From Caldilineaceae bacterium (lineage in GTDB: Bacteria; Chloroflexota; Anaerolineae; Caldilineales; Caldilineaceae): a stretch of DNA of 64,000 nt. The notes under the pieces were generated by a model, which saw nothing but the letters and a program-made list of their open reading frames with translations, was not told the DNA's origin and did no database searches. The translations under genes and the position numbers were made by a program. The stretch covers positions 1 through 64,000 of the forward strand of contig JALHQH010000065.1 in assembly GCA_022842065.1 (NCBI GenBank), written 5' to 3'. Shown in pieces: positions 17,683-27,688 of this stretch (position 1 is its first letter; every line of letters begins with the position of its first letter).

Positions 17683-17850
17683 AGGGGTGAAGGGGTGACA
17701 ACGCGCGCAAGGCCACGGGAGGGTACTCCCGACACGTGTGTACTCACGCTGCGTGGTGAAGGGGTGACAAGGCTATACCGATTTACTTATCTACCGATTT
17801 ACCTGTTCCCCAACTTAGTGTATAATCGCAGCAGTGTCCGCGATTTGTAT

Positions 17851-17867
17851 AAGATTTGTGCAATCTT
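17851..17867. promoter_or_regulatory. Inverted repeat in the binding-protein gene leader
   Basis: AAGATT and AATCTT (6 bp each) flank TGTGC, about 75 bp upstream of the binding-protein start. A TATAAT hexamer lies just before at 17821-17826. This is a possible operator or promoter region; it does not match the TGCAAGCGGTTGCA operators, so its owner is unknown. Confidence 0.35.
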
Positions 17868-17941
17868 GTACCTGGCTTCCCAACTGTTATAACCAGCATT
17901 ACAACAATCCTTATATTTATCGTTCACAAAGGAGCGACGAT

Positions 17942-19234
17942 ATGCGCAACAAAGGTTGGTTGCTGATCACAGCACTCTTGATCAGCGCACTCGTGTTAAC
18001 CGCGTGTCCCAGCAGCGTGCCTGCCCCCGCGACCGGCGATGAGGCCGCGGCGGATAGTGGTGCCGGCACCGCAAGCGATACTGCTGCGACGACGGATGAA
18101 GCAGTCACCATCACCATCTGGCACGGTTGGGCCGGCGAATATGCCACCAACATTGAGGCAGTTTTCCAGGAGTATATGGCTGCCAACCCCAATGTCACGG
18201 TGGAATTGTCCAAGCCGGATAATATCGGCGAAGCGGCAAAGGTCGCGATTCCAGCCGGCGAAGGGCCGGATATCTTTGCCTGGGCCAATGACAGCATTGG
18301 TGATCAGGCATTGAGCGGCAACATTGTCGCCCTCAACGACTTGGGCATTGATCAGGGCTTCTTGGAGAGCACCTATGAACCAGCCGCCGTTTCCGGTGTG
18401 GTCTGGCAGGGGCAGATCTGGGGCTTGCCGGAAACCCAAGAAGGCATTGCTTTGGTCTATAACAAGGCGCTGGTGACCGAAGAATATCTGCCCACCGATC
18501 CGATGGACTTTGCCGATCTGCTGGCCAAGGCGACCCAATTTAAGGAAGATACCGGCATGCCGCTCTTCTGTAATCAGGGTTTCCCTGGCGCGGATGCCTA
18601 TCATGTCGCCCCGCTTTACTTTGGCTTTGGCATGCCCTCCTATGTCGATGACGAAGGAGGCGTGCACATTGGCTCGGCGGAAGGGATCGCTGCAGCGGAA
18701 TGGCTGAATGAAGTCAAAGCCGTGCTCGATACCGAAGCTTCACACGATATCTGCAAGGCCGCCATCACCGAAGGCCAAACGGGGGCCTGGTGGACCGGCC
18801 CGTGGGCCATCGCCGATCTGGAAGCCGCGGGTATTGATTATGGGATTATCCCCATGGGTCGCCCCTTTGTCGGCATCAAGACCCTCATGCTCACCGCCAA
18901 TGCGGCCGACCGCGGTCACGCTGAAGTCGCCCTGGATGTAATGAAGTACTTCACCAGTGCCGAAGTGCAGACCAAGTTGGCCCTGGCCAACAAGACGATT
19001 CCGGCGGCCACGGCCGCCCTGCAGGATCCGGAAGTGCAGGCTTTAGCCTCGATCAGTGGCTTTGGGGCCTCGCTGAACTTGGGCATTCCCATGGCCAATA
19101 CGCCCTTTGCCTCCGCCCAATGGGGGCCAGTGGGTGATGCGACCGCCGCAATCTGGAATGGTGCACAGACGCCAGAAGAAGCTGTCGCCGCCGCCCAGAC
19201 CACCATTGAAGAGGCGATTGCCCAAATGCAGTAA
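17942..19234 (+). CDS. Sugar ABC transporter substrate-binding lipoprotein (MalE-like)
   Basis: A 430-residue lipoprotein: signal residues 1-21 with lipobox LTAC and lipidated C22, then a Ser/Thr/Ala/Gly-rich linker, then a maltose-type solute-binding domain (VTITIWHGWAGEYATNIEAV, GEGPDIFAWANDSIGDQALS, GLPETQEGIALVYNKALV, TGAWWTGPWAIADLEAAGID). It captures oligosaccharide, most likely maltodextrin given the amylase gene downstream, and delivers it to the two permeases. The longer in-frame start at 17834 is rejected because ATG 17942 has AAAGGAG and a proper lipoprotein signal. Confidence 0.93.
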   Translation: MRNKGWLLITALLISALVLTACPSSVPAPATGDEAAADSGAGTASDTAATTDEAVTITIWHGWAGEYATNIEAVFQEYMAANPNVTVELSKPDNIGEAAKVAIPAGEGPDIFAWANDSIGDQALSGNIVALNDLGIDQGFLESTYEPAAVSGVVWQGQIWGLPETQEGIALVYNKALVTEEYLPTDPMDFADLLAKATQFKEDTGMPLFCNQGFPGADAYHVAPLYFGFGMPSYVDDEGGVHIGSAEGIAAAEWLNEVKAVLDTEASHDICKAAITEGQTGAWWTGPWAIADLEAAGIDYGIIPMGRPFVGIKTLMLTANAADRGHAEVALDVMKYFTSAEVQTKLALANKTIPAATAALQDPEVQALASISGFGASLNLGIPMANTPFASAQWGPVGDATAAIWNGAQTPEEAVAAAQTTIEEAIAQMQ

Positions 19235-19280
19235 GGCATCGCCCGCTGCTCTACTGTTTGCAAAATAAGTTCTGATAGAC

Positions 19281-19350
19281 GGTCCCGTAGGGACGGTTGT
19301 GCGTGGACATCAGCTTGTTACCACCCAAAGCACTTCCATCCCTACGGGAC
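19281..19350. repeat. REP-like inverted sequence (GTCCCGTAGGGAC)
   Basis: GTCCCGTAGGGACGG near 19282-19296 is itself palindromic and is answered in inverse by CCATCCCTACGGGAC at about 19336-19350. The same CGTCCC-GGGACG core occurs at 52538-52599 and in the array at 54223-54530, so this is a dispersed copy of that family, in the gap between binding-protein and permease genes. Confidence 0.7.
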
Positions 19351-19459
19351 AAAATGATACAGGTCGCCGGCCCCCAACCCTTCACCACTTATTGACAAAA
19401 CAATAATTTGCTCACTGCCCGGAAGTTCTTTAGCCTTGTTACCTAAGGAGTGAAAACCT

Positions 19460-20677
19460 ATGATTGGTTGGTCGGGGCGCCGCAAAGCGTTTACCTTGCT
19501 CCTCTTTATCGGCCCTACCCTGCTGGGCGTGCTCGTGCTCAATGTCTTTCCAATTCTGCTGAGCATCTTTACCTCGTTTACAAATCGCAACAAATTTCAT
19601 CCTAACCCCGATTGTTCTGCCCTGTTAACCAGTGTGCTTGACCCGCTCTGCTGGCCCGTGTTTCGGGCCAATGCCCCGCGTGGCTTAGCCGAACCTTATG
19701 CCCTGATCACCCCCCTCTACCAGAATTATGTTGATCTGGTGGGGCGGCTCTTTGTCCCCGAAGCGCTGCAAGCCTTCTTGATGATTCTGATCTGCTTTAT
19801 TCCCTTATTCGTGGCCGGCTTTGCCGATCGCTACTATGATCGCCAGATGACCCGGCGCTTTGGTTCGTCGGCGCTCTGGTTGCTGGGGCTGGGCGGCGCA
19901 TTGCTGCTGGCCTTTGCGCTCAACGCCGGGCAGGCCTACAACCAATTGATGAGCACCGGCGATTTTTTTGTAGTGGTCTTCCGCACGATTATCTTTGTCG
20001 TGCTGCGGGTGCCCTTGAGTTTTGTGCTGGGGCTGGTCTTGGCGCTGATCCTCAATCTGGAGCAACTGCCGGGGCGTACCTTTTTCCGGGTCTTGCTCTT
20101 CTTACCGTGGGCCACTTCTTCGCTGGCGATCCTGATGGCGCTCGTCTGGCAATTCTTCTTCCGCGAACGTGGCGTGATCAACCAGATTCTCCAGATGCTC
20201 GGCTTTGACGGTTATGCCTGGCTCAGTGATCCGACTACTGCGTTCGCAGCCATTGTCATTACCGATGTCTGGTTCTCCTACCCCTTCTTTATGATTGTGA
20301 TTCTGGGCGCGTTACAATCGGTGCCCAAGGATGTCTATGAGGCCGCGGAAGTGGAAGGGGCTAGTTGGTGGACCCAACTGACCCAGATCACCTTGCCGCT
20401 GATCCGCCCGGCAATTTTGCCTGCCACCGTGCTCACCTCAATTACGGCCTTCCAGATGTTTGGCACCGCCTGGGCAATGACCCAAGGCGGTCCGACCCGC
20501 GGGGCTGGTCAACCCGGCGCAACAGAGTTTGTGATCGTCTATGCGTATAAGCAGATCTTCCAGTCGCAAAATTATGGCCGCGCCACGGCTTTTGCCGTGA
20601 TTCTCTTTCTCTTTCTTTTTGCGGCCACGCTGTATAGCCTGCGCTATACCCGGATCACGAAAGGAGCCTACGAATGA
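19460..20677 (+). CDS. Sugar ABC transporter permease (MalF-like)
   Basis: A 405-residue inner-membrane permease. The N-terminal half has a membrane segment (FTLLLFIGPTLLGVLVLNVF), a polar loop with Pro and two Cys, and further membrane segments, which is the elongated MalF layout rather than the short permease form. The ABC transporter EAA loop is present in the C-terminal half (VPKDVYEAAEVEGASWW then TQITLPLIRPAILP). The start has AAGGAG. It overlaps the next permease by 4 nt (ATGA). Confidence 0.93.
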   Translation: MIGWSGRRKAFTLLLFIGPTLLGVLVLNVFPILLSIFTSFTNRNKFHPNPDCSALLTSVLDPLCWPVFRANAPRGLAEPYALITPLYQNYVDLVGRLFVPEALQAFLMILICFIPLFVAGFADRYYDRQMTRRFGSSALWLLGLGGALLLAFALNAGQAYNQLMSTGDFFVVVFRTIIFVVLRVPLSFVLGLVLALILNLEQLPGRTFFRVLLFLPWATSSLAILMALVWQFFFRERGVINQILQMLGFDGYAWLSDPTTAFAAIVITDVWFSYPFFMIVILGALQSVPKDVYEAAEVEGASWWTQLTQITLPLIRPAILPATVLTSITAFQMFGTAWAMTQGGPTRGAGQPGATEFVIVYAYKQIFQSQNYGRATAFAVILFLFLFAATLYSLRYTRITKGAYE

Positions 20678-21519
20678 ACCGCGCCCCATCCAAGCAGGCC
20701 CTGTTAATCGCCTATGTAATTCTCATCTTTGCGGGGCTCTTTGCCTTCTATCCCGTCTGGTTCGCCATCCTGGCTTCAGGGCGACTCGGTGATCGGCTCT
20801 ACACCCTTAACTTTGCCGGGATGTTTATTCCCACCGAGTGGAGTTGGGAAAATTACCGGGTGATGCTGGTCGAAAAGCCCTTGCTCAATTGGATCCGTAA
20901 TAGTTTATATGTGGCGGTCGTCACGAGTATCGCCTCGGTGATTATCAGCACCTCGGCCGCGTTTGCCGTCTCGCGCTTTCGTTTTTATGGGCGCCAATCG
21001 CTACTCGTCTTCTTGCTGGCAATTCAGACCTTCCCCGGTGTGCTGGCCTTGGTGGCCGTGGCGCAGATCTTGACGGCCCTCGGGCTCTATCGCAGCCATG
21101 AAGGGCTGATTCTGGCCTACACGATTGGCACGCTGGTCTTTAGCACCTGGAATATGAAGGGCTACTTCGACACCATCCCGGTTGAGTTGGAAGAGGCGGC
21201 GATGATCGATGGCTGTGGACCGATTGACTCGTTTATTCGGGTTGGTCTACCCCTGGCTTTACCGGCGGTCGCGGTCACGGCCCTCTTTGGTTTTATGGCC
21301 GGCTGGGGCGATTTTATCTTTGCCTCGGTGCTGATCCCCGCGCCGGATAGTATGAAGCTGGCGGTGCCTGGCCTCTTTAGCCTGGCCAACGATCAGAGTG
21401 TGCCCTGGGGCTACTTCGCTGCCGGGGGGATGGTGATCGTCTTGCCGACACTGATTGTCTTCCTGATCTTACAGCGCTATCTGGTCGGCGGCTTAACGGT
21501 TGGTGGGGTAAAGGGCTAG
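20674..21519 (+). CDS. Sugar ABC transporter permease (MalG-like)
   Basis: A 281-residue permease with six predicted membrane segments and the EAA loop ([20 protein letters not shown] then [11 protein letters not shown]). Partner of the MalF-like permease; the two should form the channel. The overlap of 4 nt with the gene before and the 2-nt gap to the amylase gene after indicate one transcript. No ATPase gene lies in the operon, so an unlinked shared ATPase (MsmX/MalK-type) must power it. Confidence 0.94.
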   Translation: MNRAPSKQALLIAYVILIFAGLFAFYPVWFAILASGRLGDRLYTLNFAGMFIPTEWSWENYRVMLVEKPLLNWIRNSLYVAVVTSIASVIISTSAAFAVSRFRFYGRQSLLVFLLAIQTFPGVLALVAVAQILTALGLYRSHEGLILAYTIGTLVFSTWNMKGYFDTIPVELEEAAMIDGCGPIDSFIRVGLPLALPAVAVTALFGFMAGWGDFIFASVLIPAPDSMKLAVPGLFSLANDQSVPWGYFAAGGMVIVLPTLIVFLILQRYLVGGLTVGGVKG

Positions 21520-21521
21520 GC

Positions 21522-23420
21522 ATGGCAACCAGCACGGCAGACACAGCAGCGCCGTTACCCGACGGTGAGCAAGCCCAAGGGCCAGAGCAGGTCATGGACG
21601 ACTTTGTCTTTGGCGGGATTGAGGCCAATGATGCCCAACTGCTCAGCGCGCAACGGCACCAGGCCAGTGGCCTGCGCCATCGCCACGCCATCACCCCGCG
21701 TGACCCGCGGCCGGGGGATAGCGTGCAGCTTGTCGTCTACGTCGGGCCGGATCTCGTCATTGACGCGCTTGCGGCCTATGTGACGGTTGACGGCAGTGAG
21801 CCAAGTGGGCACCACGGCGTCGCCACCAACGGTTTTGCGGTCCAGTTCACGCCCGTCGCGAGTGAATGGACAGATGCCATCTGGGATTATATCGCCCAGT
21901 GGCAAGGCGAACTTCCGGGCCAGCCGCCGGGGACCTTTGTGCAATATCGCATTGAAGGGTGGCGGCGCGGTGACGAGACGTTCTCGGTCTGGAGCAACGA
22001 AACGCACATCGACGGGGTTGCCGAAGTTGCTACCCGCTATGGCTATCATGTGGATGACTTTGTGACCCCGGCGTGGGCCAAGGCCGCCGTGGTCTACCAG
22101 ATCTTTGTCGATCGCTTTGCCTATGCAGCCAGTGATAATGCGAATCACCCTGCCCAGAGTTGGCTGACCGATCAGGAACTAAACCAGTTCACCGGCGGTG
22201 GGTTGGCCCCGATCATCGACAAATTAGATTACATTGTGGCGTTGGGGGCGACGGTGATTTGGCTGAGCCCGATCTTTGTCACCCCCAGCTACCACGGTTA
22301 CGACATTAGCGACTATTACCGCATTGACCCGCGCTTTGGTGACGAAGCGACCTTGCGCACCCTAGTGACAGCAGCGCATGTACGGGGCTTACGCGTCTTG
22401 CTCGATTTTGTCGCCAACCATACCAGCCTCGACTTTGCCCCCTTTCGCCAGGCACAAGCGGATCCGGCTGCGCCCGCGCGGCAGTGGTTCAGCTTTGGCA
22501 CCGAGTATACGCATGGCTATCGCACTTTCTTCAACGTCGCCACGATGCCCCAATTCAACACCGATGATCCGGGGGCACGGCGCTACTTGATCGATGCCGC
22601 ACGCTATTGGTTGACCGAATTCGCGATTGACGGCTATCGGCTGGATTATGCGGCCGGGCCATCACTCGCCTTTTGGAGTGAGTTTCGCGCCGCCTGTCGC
22701 CGGGCCAAGCCAGACTGTTGGCTCTTTGGCGAGGTAACGCTGGCGGGAAGCGCCTTGCGCGTTTACGAAGGCCGGCTGGACGGCTGTCTCGATTTTAGCT
22801 TCTGTCGGCTGCTGCGTCAGCTCTGTGCGGGGCCGCAGCCGACCATCAGCCTCAGCCAATTTGTCAACAGTGTGACCCGTAGCCGCCACTTTTTTAGCCC
22901 AGATTTTATCCAGCCGGCCTTTTTGGATAACCATGATATGAATCGCTTTTTGTGGGCCGCGGGCAATCAGAAAGAGCGGTTACGGTTAGCGGCGGGGCTG
23001 CTCTTGGCCCTGGGCGGCGCGCCGGTGATCTACTATGGCACCGAAATTGGGCTGAGCCAGCCACGCAGCAAAGGCCCCTGGCGCGAAGAAGCGCGCCACC
23101 CCATGCGCTGGGGCGCTGATCAGGATCACGATCTCTTGGTTTACTTTCAACAATTGATTGCCCTGCGCCATCAACATCCCGCGCTACAAGTCGGCGATCT
23201 GGTGACGCTGGTGCTGGATGAGGCGCGCCACTGCTGGTTGGCGCAACGCACCGCCGGTGCCGACCAGGTCTTGATCGCCCTGAACCTCTCGGCGACCGCG
23301 CAAACACTGGCTTTACCCGCCGGCAGCTACCTTGACCAACAAGGCCAGCTAACACAGGCATCCTTTACCCTCCCCGCGCGCACCGTCCAGATCCTCACCC
23401 CGTCCCCTCGGGACGCTTGA
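21522..23420 (+). CDS. GH13 alpha-amylase family enzyme (neopullulanase/maltogenic-like)
   Basis: A 632-residue cytoplasmic glycoside hydrolase without signal peptide. The first ~170 residues form a beta-rich starch-binding-like N-domain, then [13 protein letters not shown] opens the catalytic barrel. The four GH13 regions are clear: [10 protein letters not shown] (I), GYRLDYA with nucleophile D375 (II), LFGEVTL with acid/base E404 (III) and [10 protein letters not shown] with D472 (IV). A beta-sheet C-terminal domain follows. It likely hydrolyses maltodextrins imported by the transporter. The subfamily (cyclomaltodextrinase, neopullulanase or maltogenic amylase) cannot be fixed by eye. Confidence 0.92.
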   Translation: MATSTADTAAPLPDGEQAQGPEQVMDDFVFGGIEANDAQLLSAQRHQASGLRHRHAITPRDPRPGDSVQLVVYVGPDLVIDALAAYVTVDGSEPSGHHGVATNGFAVQFTPVASEWTDAIWDYIAQWQGELPGQPPGTFVQYRIEGWRRGDETFSVWSNETHIDGVAEVATRYGYHVDDFVTPAWAKAAVVYQIFVDRFAYAASDNANHPAQSWLTDQELNQFTGGGLAPIIDKLDYIVALGATVIWLSPIFVTPSYHGYDISDYYRIDPRFGDEATLRTLVTAAHVRGLRVLLDFVANHTSLDFAPFRQAQADPAAPARQWFSFGTEYTHGYRTFFNVATMPQFNTDDPGARRYLIDAARYWLTEFAIDGYRLDYAAGPSLAFWSEFRAACRRAKPDCWLFGEVTLAGSALRVYEGRLDGCLDFSFCRLLRQLCAGPQPTISLSQFVNSVTRSRHFFSPDFIQPAFLDNHDMNRFLWAAGNQKERLRLAAGLLLALGGAPVIYYGTEIGLSQPRSKGPWREEARHPMRWGADQDHDLLVYFQQLIALRHQHPALQVGDLVTLVLDEARHCWLAQRTAGADQVLIALNLSATAQTLALPAGSYLDQQGQLTQASFTLPARTVQILTPSPRDA

Positions 23421-23422
23421 CC

Positions 23423-24088
23423 TTAGACATTGGAGGGGCGGTTGGTGGGTTGGGCGCGCCGGCGTTGCCACCAACTGCGCACCAGCGAAATGAGCATGCC
23501 CAGCAGCAACAGATGTTCGAAAATGGCGAAGGGGATGCCATAGTGGGCGGGATCCCAGTAGCTAACCGGGCTGTAAAAGCGCGTCTGCCAGTCAAAGGGA
23601 AAAAAGACCAGCGGCCCATCGTTATAATGCAAGGGAATGTCAATCGCCGTATGTAACGCGCAGGCACTCGCCAGCCAAAAGAGCGCACCACCCCAACCCC
23701 GGCCCCGCCGCCAACCCCAGTAGCCCAGTCCTAAATAGCCAAGAATCATCAAGGGGGCATGAAAGAGATTGTGCGCCGCCTGCACCCACGGCTCGTGAAA
23801 GAACATGTAGTCAAAGAGATAGCCCACATAGGATTGGCGTTGGGACGCCGCACTTTCCGCCACGGCGCGACCGCCGGTTATACCATCCATGATAATGTAG
23901 AAGATGGTAATCGCAATCAGTGGTAGATCGGGCAACACCGACCCCAACATCAACCAGAAAGGCCGCGGCGGTGGCAAACGGCGCGGCACCGGTTGTGCGC
24001 TGTCCGTTACCGCTAGTCGCGCGCCCGCGCGCCGCTTTTGCGCCCGATTCCAAACTGCCGTCATCACATAATGGGTATAGGTTTGCAT
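23423..24088 (-). CDS. Membrane protein, possible YdjM/DUF457-like metal hydrolase
   Basis: A 221-residue integral membrane protein with about four or five hydrophobic segments. MQTYTHYVMTAVW and then GSVLPDLPLIAI resemble the start of YdjM-like membrane hydrolases (H near start, lP-D). HNLFHAPLMIL and CALHTAIDIPLHYNDGPLVF provide further conserved-looking His and Asp, likely a metal site. Function is unknown; the family assignment is tentative. It is convergent with the amylase gene with only 2 nt between the stops. Confidence 0.65.
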   Translation of the reverse strand: MQTYTHYVMTAVWNRAQKRRAGARLAVTDSAQPVPRRLPPPRPFWLMLGSVLPDLPLIAITIFYIIMDGITGGRAVAESAASQRQSYVGYLFDYMFFHEPWVQAAHNLFHAPLMILGYLGLGYWGWRRGRGWGGALFWLASACALHTAIDIPLHYNDGPLVFFPFDWQTRFYSPVSYWDPAHYGIPFAIFEHLLLLGMLISLVRSWWQRRRAQPTNRPSNV

Positions 24089-24486
24089 AGTCTGCTTTCT
24101 GCTGGCTGGCAGGATCAGGTAAAATGGTGGGGGAGTAAAGCAGTAGAACAGTAAATCGGTAAATCGGTAGAACAGTAAATCAGTATGACATAATCAATAT
24201 ATCGATTTACCGATCTGGTTCAATCGAATCTTAGGAGGTTGACATCCCGCCCCGCCGTCAACGCGCCCAGTGGGCACCCGGGCGACCGAACAACGCCGGA
24301 TAAACCCGGCTAATTGAGCCGGATTTACCCGGCGTTGTTTGCTAGCCCTGCGGCTTTAGCCCAGGGCGATCTTGTCAACCCCCTGCATTCCGGTTGAGCC
24401 ACCGATTTACCGATTTACATACCTAACCCCGAGTATAAATCACCCAATTACCAATCACCCAATCACCTATACAGCCAGGAGCAATC
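24089..24486. other. Simple-repeat and hairpin region upstream of class IV aminotransferase
   Basis: No gene is seen. The left part is an AT-rich run of AATCGGTA/AGTAAATC units (24140-24215). The middle holds an almost perfect palindrome near 24292-24342 (AACAACGCCGG...CCGGCGTTGTT, two mismatches) with a wider GTTGAC/GTCAAC pairing outside. The right end repeats ACCAATCACCCAATCACC. The promoter for the next gene should lie within this region. Confidence 0.6.
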
Positions 24487-25413
24487 ATGAATCAGCACGG
24501 TACCCACAACGCCCTTCCCGATGATCGCAATGCCCATGTTCTTATCTACATCAACGGCGAATTTTTTCCGCGCGATGAAGCCAAAATCTCCGTCTTCGAC
24601 AGTGGGTATCTGGTCGGTGATGGGGTGTGGGAGGGGGTGCGCCTGCATGATGGGGTCTTTGTCTTTTTGGATGAACATCTGGATCGGCTCTTTCAAGGGG
24701 CGAAGATGACCGGGATGACTTTGCCCCTTGACCGCGCCGGTTTTACGGCTGCGCTCTATGAAACCGTGAGGATCAACAACATGCACGACGGCGTCCATGT
24801 CCGGTTAATGGTGACCCGTGGGATCAAAAAAACGCCTTCCCAAGATCCACGCCTAGTCATCAGTCCCCCCAATGTGGTGATCATCGCCGAGCACAAGTTG
24901 GCTGATCCAGCCACCGCCGACCGCGGGGTAAAGCTCTTTACCGCGACCATCCGCCGCGGTTCGCCCGACTATCTAGACCCAAGGCTTAACTGCCACAGCA
25001 AACTACACGAAGTGATCGCCTTGGTACAGGCGCTGGAAGCGGGAGCCGACGAAGCGCTGATGCTCGACATTCATGGTTTTGTGGCAACCTGTAATGCCAC
25101 TAATTTTTTCGTCGTGCGCAAGGGCGAAGTGTGGACCTCCACCGGTCAATATTGTATGAATGGCATCACCCGCGGCAAGGTGATCAGCCTCTGTCGGCAA
25201 CAGGGCATTCCCGTCTATGAAAAGAATTTCTCACTGGTCGATGTCTACGATGCCGACGAAGCCTTTGTCACCGGCACCTTTGGCGGCCTCACCCCGGTCA
25301 TCAATGTCGATGGGCGCACGATCGGGACGGGTAAACTGGGTGCCATGACCACGCAGTTGCGTGGTTTATATCACAGCGAGATCCATCGCTGGGTAGAACA
25401 AGCAGGGAAGTAA
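24487..25413 (+). CDS. Class IV (BCAT/D-alanine type) aminotransferase
   Basis: A 308-residue fold-type IV PLP enzyme. YINGEFFPRDEAKISVFDSG and YLVGDGVWEGVRLHDG are the standard start, and RLNCHSKLHEVIALVQALEA holds the PLP lysine K172. ADEALMLDIHGFVATCNATN is the phosphate-binding area, and GVFG-like FVTGTFGGLTPVINVDGR closes it. It could be a branched-chain, D-amino-acid or 4-amino-4-deoxychorismate-lyase-like enzyme; the substrate is not decided. Start ATG 24487 has AGGAG. A true intrinsic terminator follows. Confidence 0.9.
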   Translation: MNQHGTHNALPDDRNAHVLIYINGEFFPRDEAKISVFDSGYLVGDGVWEGVRLHDGVFVFLDEHLDRLFQGAKMTGMTLPLDRAGFTAALYETVRINNMHDGVHVRLMVTRGIKKTPSQDPRLVISPPNVVIIAEHKLADPATADRGVKLFTATIRRGSPDYLDPRLNCHSKLHEVIALVQALEAGADEALMLDIHGFVATCNATNFFVVRKGEVWTSTGQYCMNGITRGKVISLCRQQGIPVYEKNFSLVDVYDADEAFVTGTFGGLTPVINVDGRTIGTGKLGAMTTQLRGLYHSEIHRWVEQAGK

Positions 25414-25481
25414 ATCTACAAACTGCAGGCCGATGACATAATCTTTGAGCGGACCGGCAGCCATGCTGATCTATTTGAATG

Positions 25482-25518
25482 AGCACCGCCATGTACAAAA
25501 ACATGGCGGTGCTTTTTT
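25482..25518 (+). terminator. Rho-independent terminator
   Basis: A 13-bp stem (AGCACCGCCATGT at 25482-25494 with ACATGGCGGTGCT at 25501-25513) with a short A-rich loop is followed by T6 at 25513-25518. It ends the aminotransferase transcript, and the histidine kinase gene is convergent 8 nt further on. Confidence 0.92.
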
Positions 25519-25525
25519 CAAGCTG

Positions 25526-26656
25526 CTACCCTTCGGCAATCGGCAGGTAAATGGCAAAGGTGGTGCCCTGGCCGATGCCATCACTGGCGGCGGCGACTGC
25601 CCCCCCATGCGCTTCGATGATCGCCTTCACAATTGCCAGCCCCAGCCCACTGCCACCGGTTTCGCGGCTGCGTGAGGGATCGGTGCGGTAGAAGCGGTCA
25701 AAGATGTGCGCAATGTGTTCGGCGGGGATCCCTTCGCCGGTATCCTGCACCGTTAGGCGAATGCGATTGTTCACCTGTGCGCCATCAATCGTAATGGTAC
25801 CGGCAGCAGGTGTATGGCGCAGAGCGTTGGCAAAAAGATTGTGCAAAACTTGCCGCAAACGCAGGCGATCAGCACTGACCAGCGGTAACGCTTTGGGTGT
25901 CTTCACGACTAAGTGGACCGTTTTCTCCTCGGCCAGTGGCTCGAAAACCGCCGCCGTTTCCTCAGCCAGCAACGCCAGATCGACCGGTTTTTTGTCCAGC
26001 GGCAGTTGTTCTGCCTCGGCCAGGGTTAATTCGCGCAATTCGTTGACCAGCGAGATCAGGTGGCGCGTCTGCTCGTAGAGGTTGGCGATCTGCTCGTCAT
26101 CCAGTTCGTAGACATGGTCGAGTGCGGCGCGCAGGTTGCCTTCTAAAACGGTGAGCGGCGTGCGCAATTCGTGCGAGACATCGGCCATCAAGCTATTGCG
26201 CAATTCGGCAGAACGTTGCAGATCATCGGCCATTTTGTTAAAGGTCTGGGCCAGATCGTCGATCTCGCGGCTATTATGAGAAACGGGCACCCGTGCGCTG
26301 AGATCGCCACTGCCAATTGCCTTCGCCGCTTGGGACAGTTTGGTAATCGGGGCGGCCAAAATGCGGCTGGCCAGCACGCCCCCGCCAATCCCGGCGATAC
26401 TGGCCAGGGCAATCGAGCGTAACAGGTTCTCGGGCAGATCATGCCAGGGATCAAAAAAGCGCCGATCGTTCCGTGATCGCGGCGCGGTTGAATCGGCGGT
26501 TGAATCTGGTGTTGTATTCGTGATTGCAGGCGGGGTTCCCTCGATTGTCCTTGATTTAGGCGGCTCGAAGACAAGAAAGGCAAAGAGGGGTAGCACAGTA
26601 AAGAGCAAGATCAACCCACTAATGGCAATACTTAAGCGAACCCACAGTCGATTCAC
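25526..26656 (-). CDS. HAMP/HisKA sensor histidine kinase
   Basis: A 376-residue membrane histidine kinase. A first membrane helix (about 9-30, IAISGLILLFTVLPLFAFLV) is followed by a short Pro/Ser/Thr-rich extracytoplasmic loop, a second helix (NLLRSIALASIAGIGGGVLA), then a HAMP domain (LAAPITKLSQAAKAIGSGDL). The HisKA motif VSHELRTPLTVLEG has H162. The ATPase has NLFANALRHT (N-box), DTGEGIP (G1) and GGSGLGLAIVKAI (G2). The gene overlaps the response regulator by 4 nt, so they form a two-component pair. Its signal is unknown. Confidence 0.94.
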   Translation of the reverse strand: MNRLWVRLSIAISGLILLFTVLPLFAFLVFEPPKSRTIEGTPPAITNTTPDSTADSTAPRSRNDRRFFDPWHDLPENLLRSIALASIAGIGGGVLASRILAAPITKLSQAAKAIGSGDLSARVPVSHNSREIDDLAQTFNKMADDLQRSAELRNSLMADVSHELRTPLTVLEGNLRAALDHVYELDDEQIANLYEQTRHLISLVNELRELTLAEAEQLPLDKKPVDLALLAEETAAVFEPLAEEKTVHLVVKTPKALPLVSADRLRLRQVLHNLFANALRHTPAAGTITIDGAQVNNRIRLTVQDTGEGIPAEHIAHIFDRFYRTDPSRSRETGGSGLGLAIVKAIIEAHGGAVAAASDGIGQGTTFAIYLPIAEG

Positions 26657-27357
26657 TGCGCCTCCCTAGCCATACGATAGCCGATGCCGTAGACCGTCTG
26701 CACATAGATGGGCGCGCTGGGGTCAGGCTCGATCTTTTTGCGCAGATTGCTAATATGGGTGTCAAGGGTGCGCCCCATCCCTTCGTAGGCATAGCCCATA
26801 CTCTTCTCCAACAATTCATCGCGCGTAAAAGTGTGGCCGGGATTCGCCATCAGGATGTGCAGTAGGGTGAACTCGGTGCGGGTAAGGTCGATCGCGCGTT
26901 CATCGACGGTCACCAGCCGCTGATCGGGATCGACGACCAGGCTGCCTATCCGTAACTGTTGTGCAGGTGTGTTCTGGCTAAAACTTGCCCGGCGCAACAG
27001 TGCCCGCACACGCGCCACAATCTCGCGTGTATTAAAGGGCTTGGTAATATAATCATCCGCCCCCAACTCCAGGCCGACGATCTTGTCGGTATCCTCCACG
27101 CGGGCAGTCAACATGATGATGGGGATCGTGCCCAGATTGGCATCGCTGCGGATGATGCGCGTGATCTCCCAACCATCGCGGTCCGGCAACATCAGGTCGA
27201 GCACCAGCAGATCGGGCTTTTCGCTGCGCAGTTGGTGCAACGCGCTTTCGCCGTCATAGGCCACGCGCACGGTAAAGCCGGCCTGCTCCAAATAGCTGCG
27301 CACCACTTTGACAATCGAGCGGTCATCATCGACGACCAGGATGGTTGATTTGTTCAT
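26653..27357 (-). CDS. OmpR-family response regulator
   Basis: A 234-residue response regulator. Receiver: ILVVDDDRSIV, phosphoacceptor D54 in LVLDLMLPDRDG, T in MLTARVEDTDK, K in YITKPFNTREI. The winged-helix output is ELVRVRALLRR-like followed by LTRTEFTLLHILMANPG, then YVQTVYGIGYRMAREAQ. It is the partner of the histidine kinase that starts inside its stop codon. Target genes cannot be named. Confidence 0.95.
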   Translation of the reverse strand: MNKSTILVVDDDRSIVKVVRSYLEQAGFTVRVAYDGESALHQLRSEKPDLLVLDLMLPDRDGWEITRIIRSDANLGTIPIIMLTARVEDTDKIVGLELGADDYITKPFNTREIVARVRALLRRASFSQNTPAQQLRIGSLVVDPDQRLVTVDERAIDLTRTEFTLLHILMANPGHTFTRDELLEKSMGYAYEGMGRTLDTHISNLRKKIEPDPSAPIYVQTVYGIGYRMAREAQ

Positions 27358-27688
27358 GGCTAGGCTCCTTGCCGTGGCTATTCTGGAAACTGTTCTGCAC
27401 CGCCTGGGCGATCATACTGCCGGTGAAAATTATACTGGTCATGGCAAGAAAGAACAAGGGATTGATACTATCGTTCAGCCGTGCTCGCCCAGGTGACAGT
27501 CATCTTGATGCCTGATACTCATTATCGCGGCCAATGCTCAAGGAATTGTCAAGAACTCTTTGGGGGCTTGTCGAGATTGCAACTGTGATCGAGAACAAAT
27601 TATTGTAAAATTACCAGATTACAGCGGCGTGATACGTTATAATGACGTCAGTTTTGTCACTTAATCAGCAACTGGATGAGGAAAACTT
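27358..27688. other. Divergent promoter region, two-component system / AI-2E protein
   Basis: No gene or structural RNA is supported. It separates divergent transcripts and must contain both promoters. An A/T-rich patch around 27590-27650 (ACAAATTATTGTAAAATTACC) precedes the AI-2E gene. No clear response-regulator repeats were found. Confidence 0.4.
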
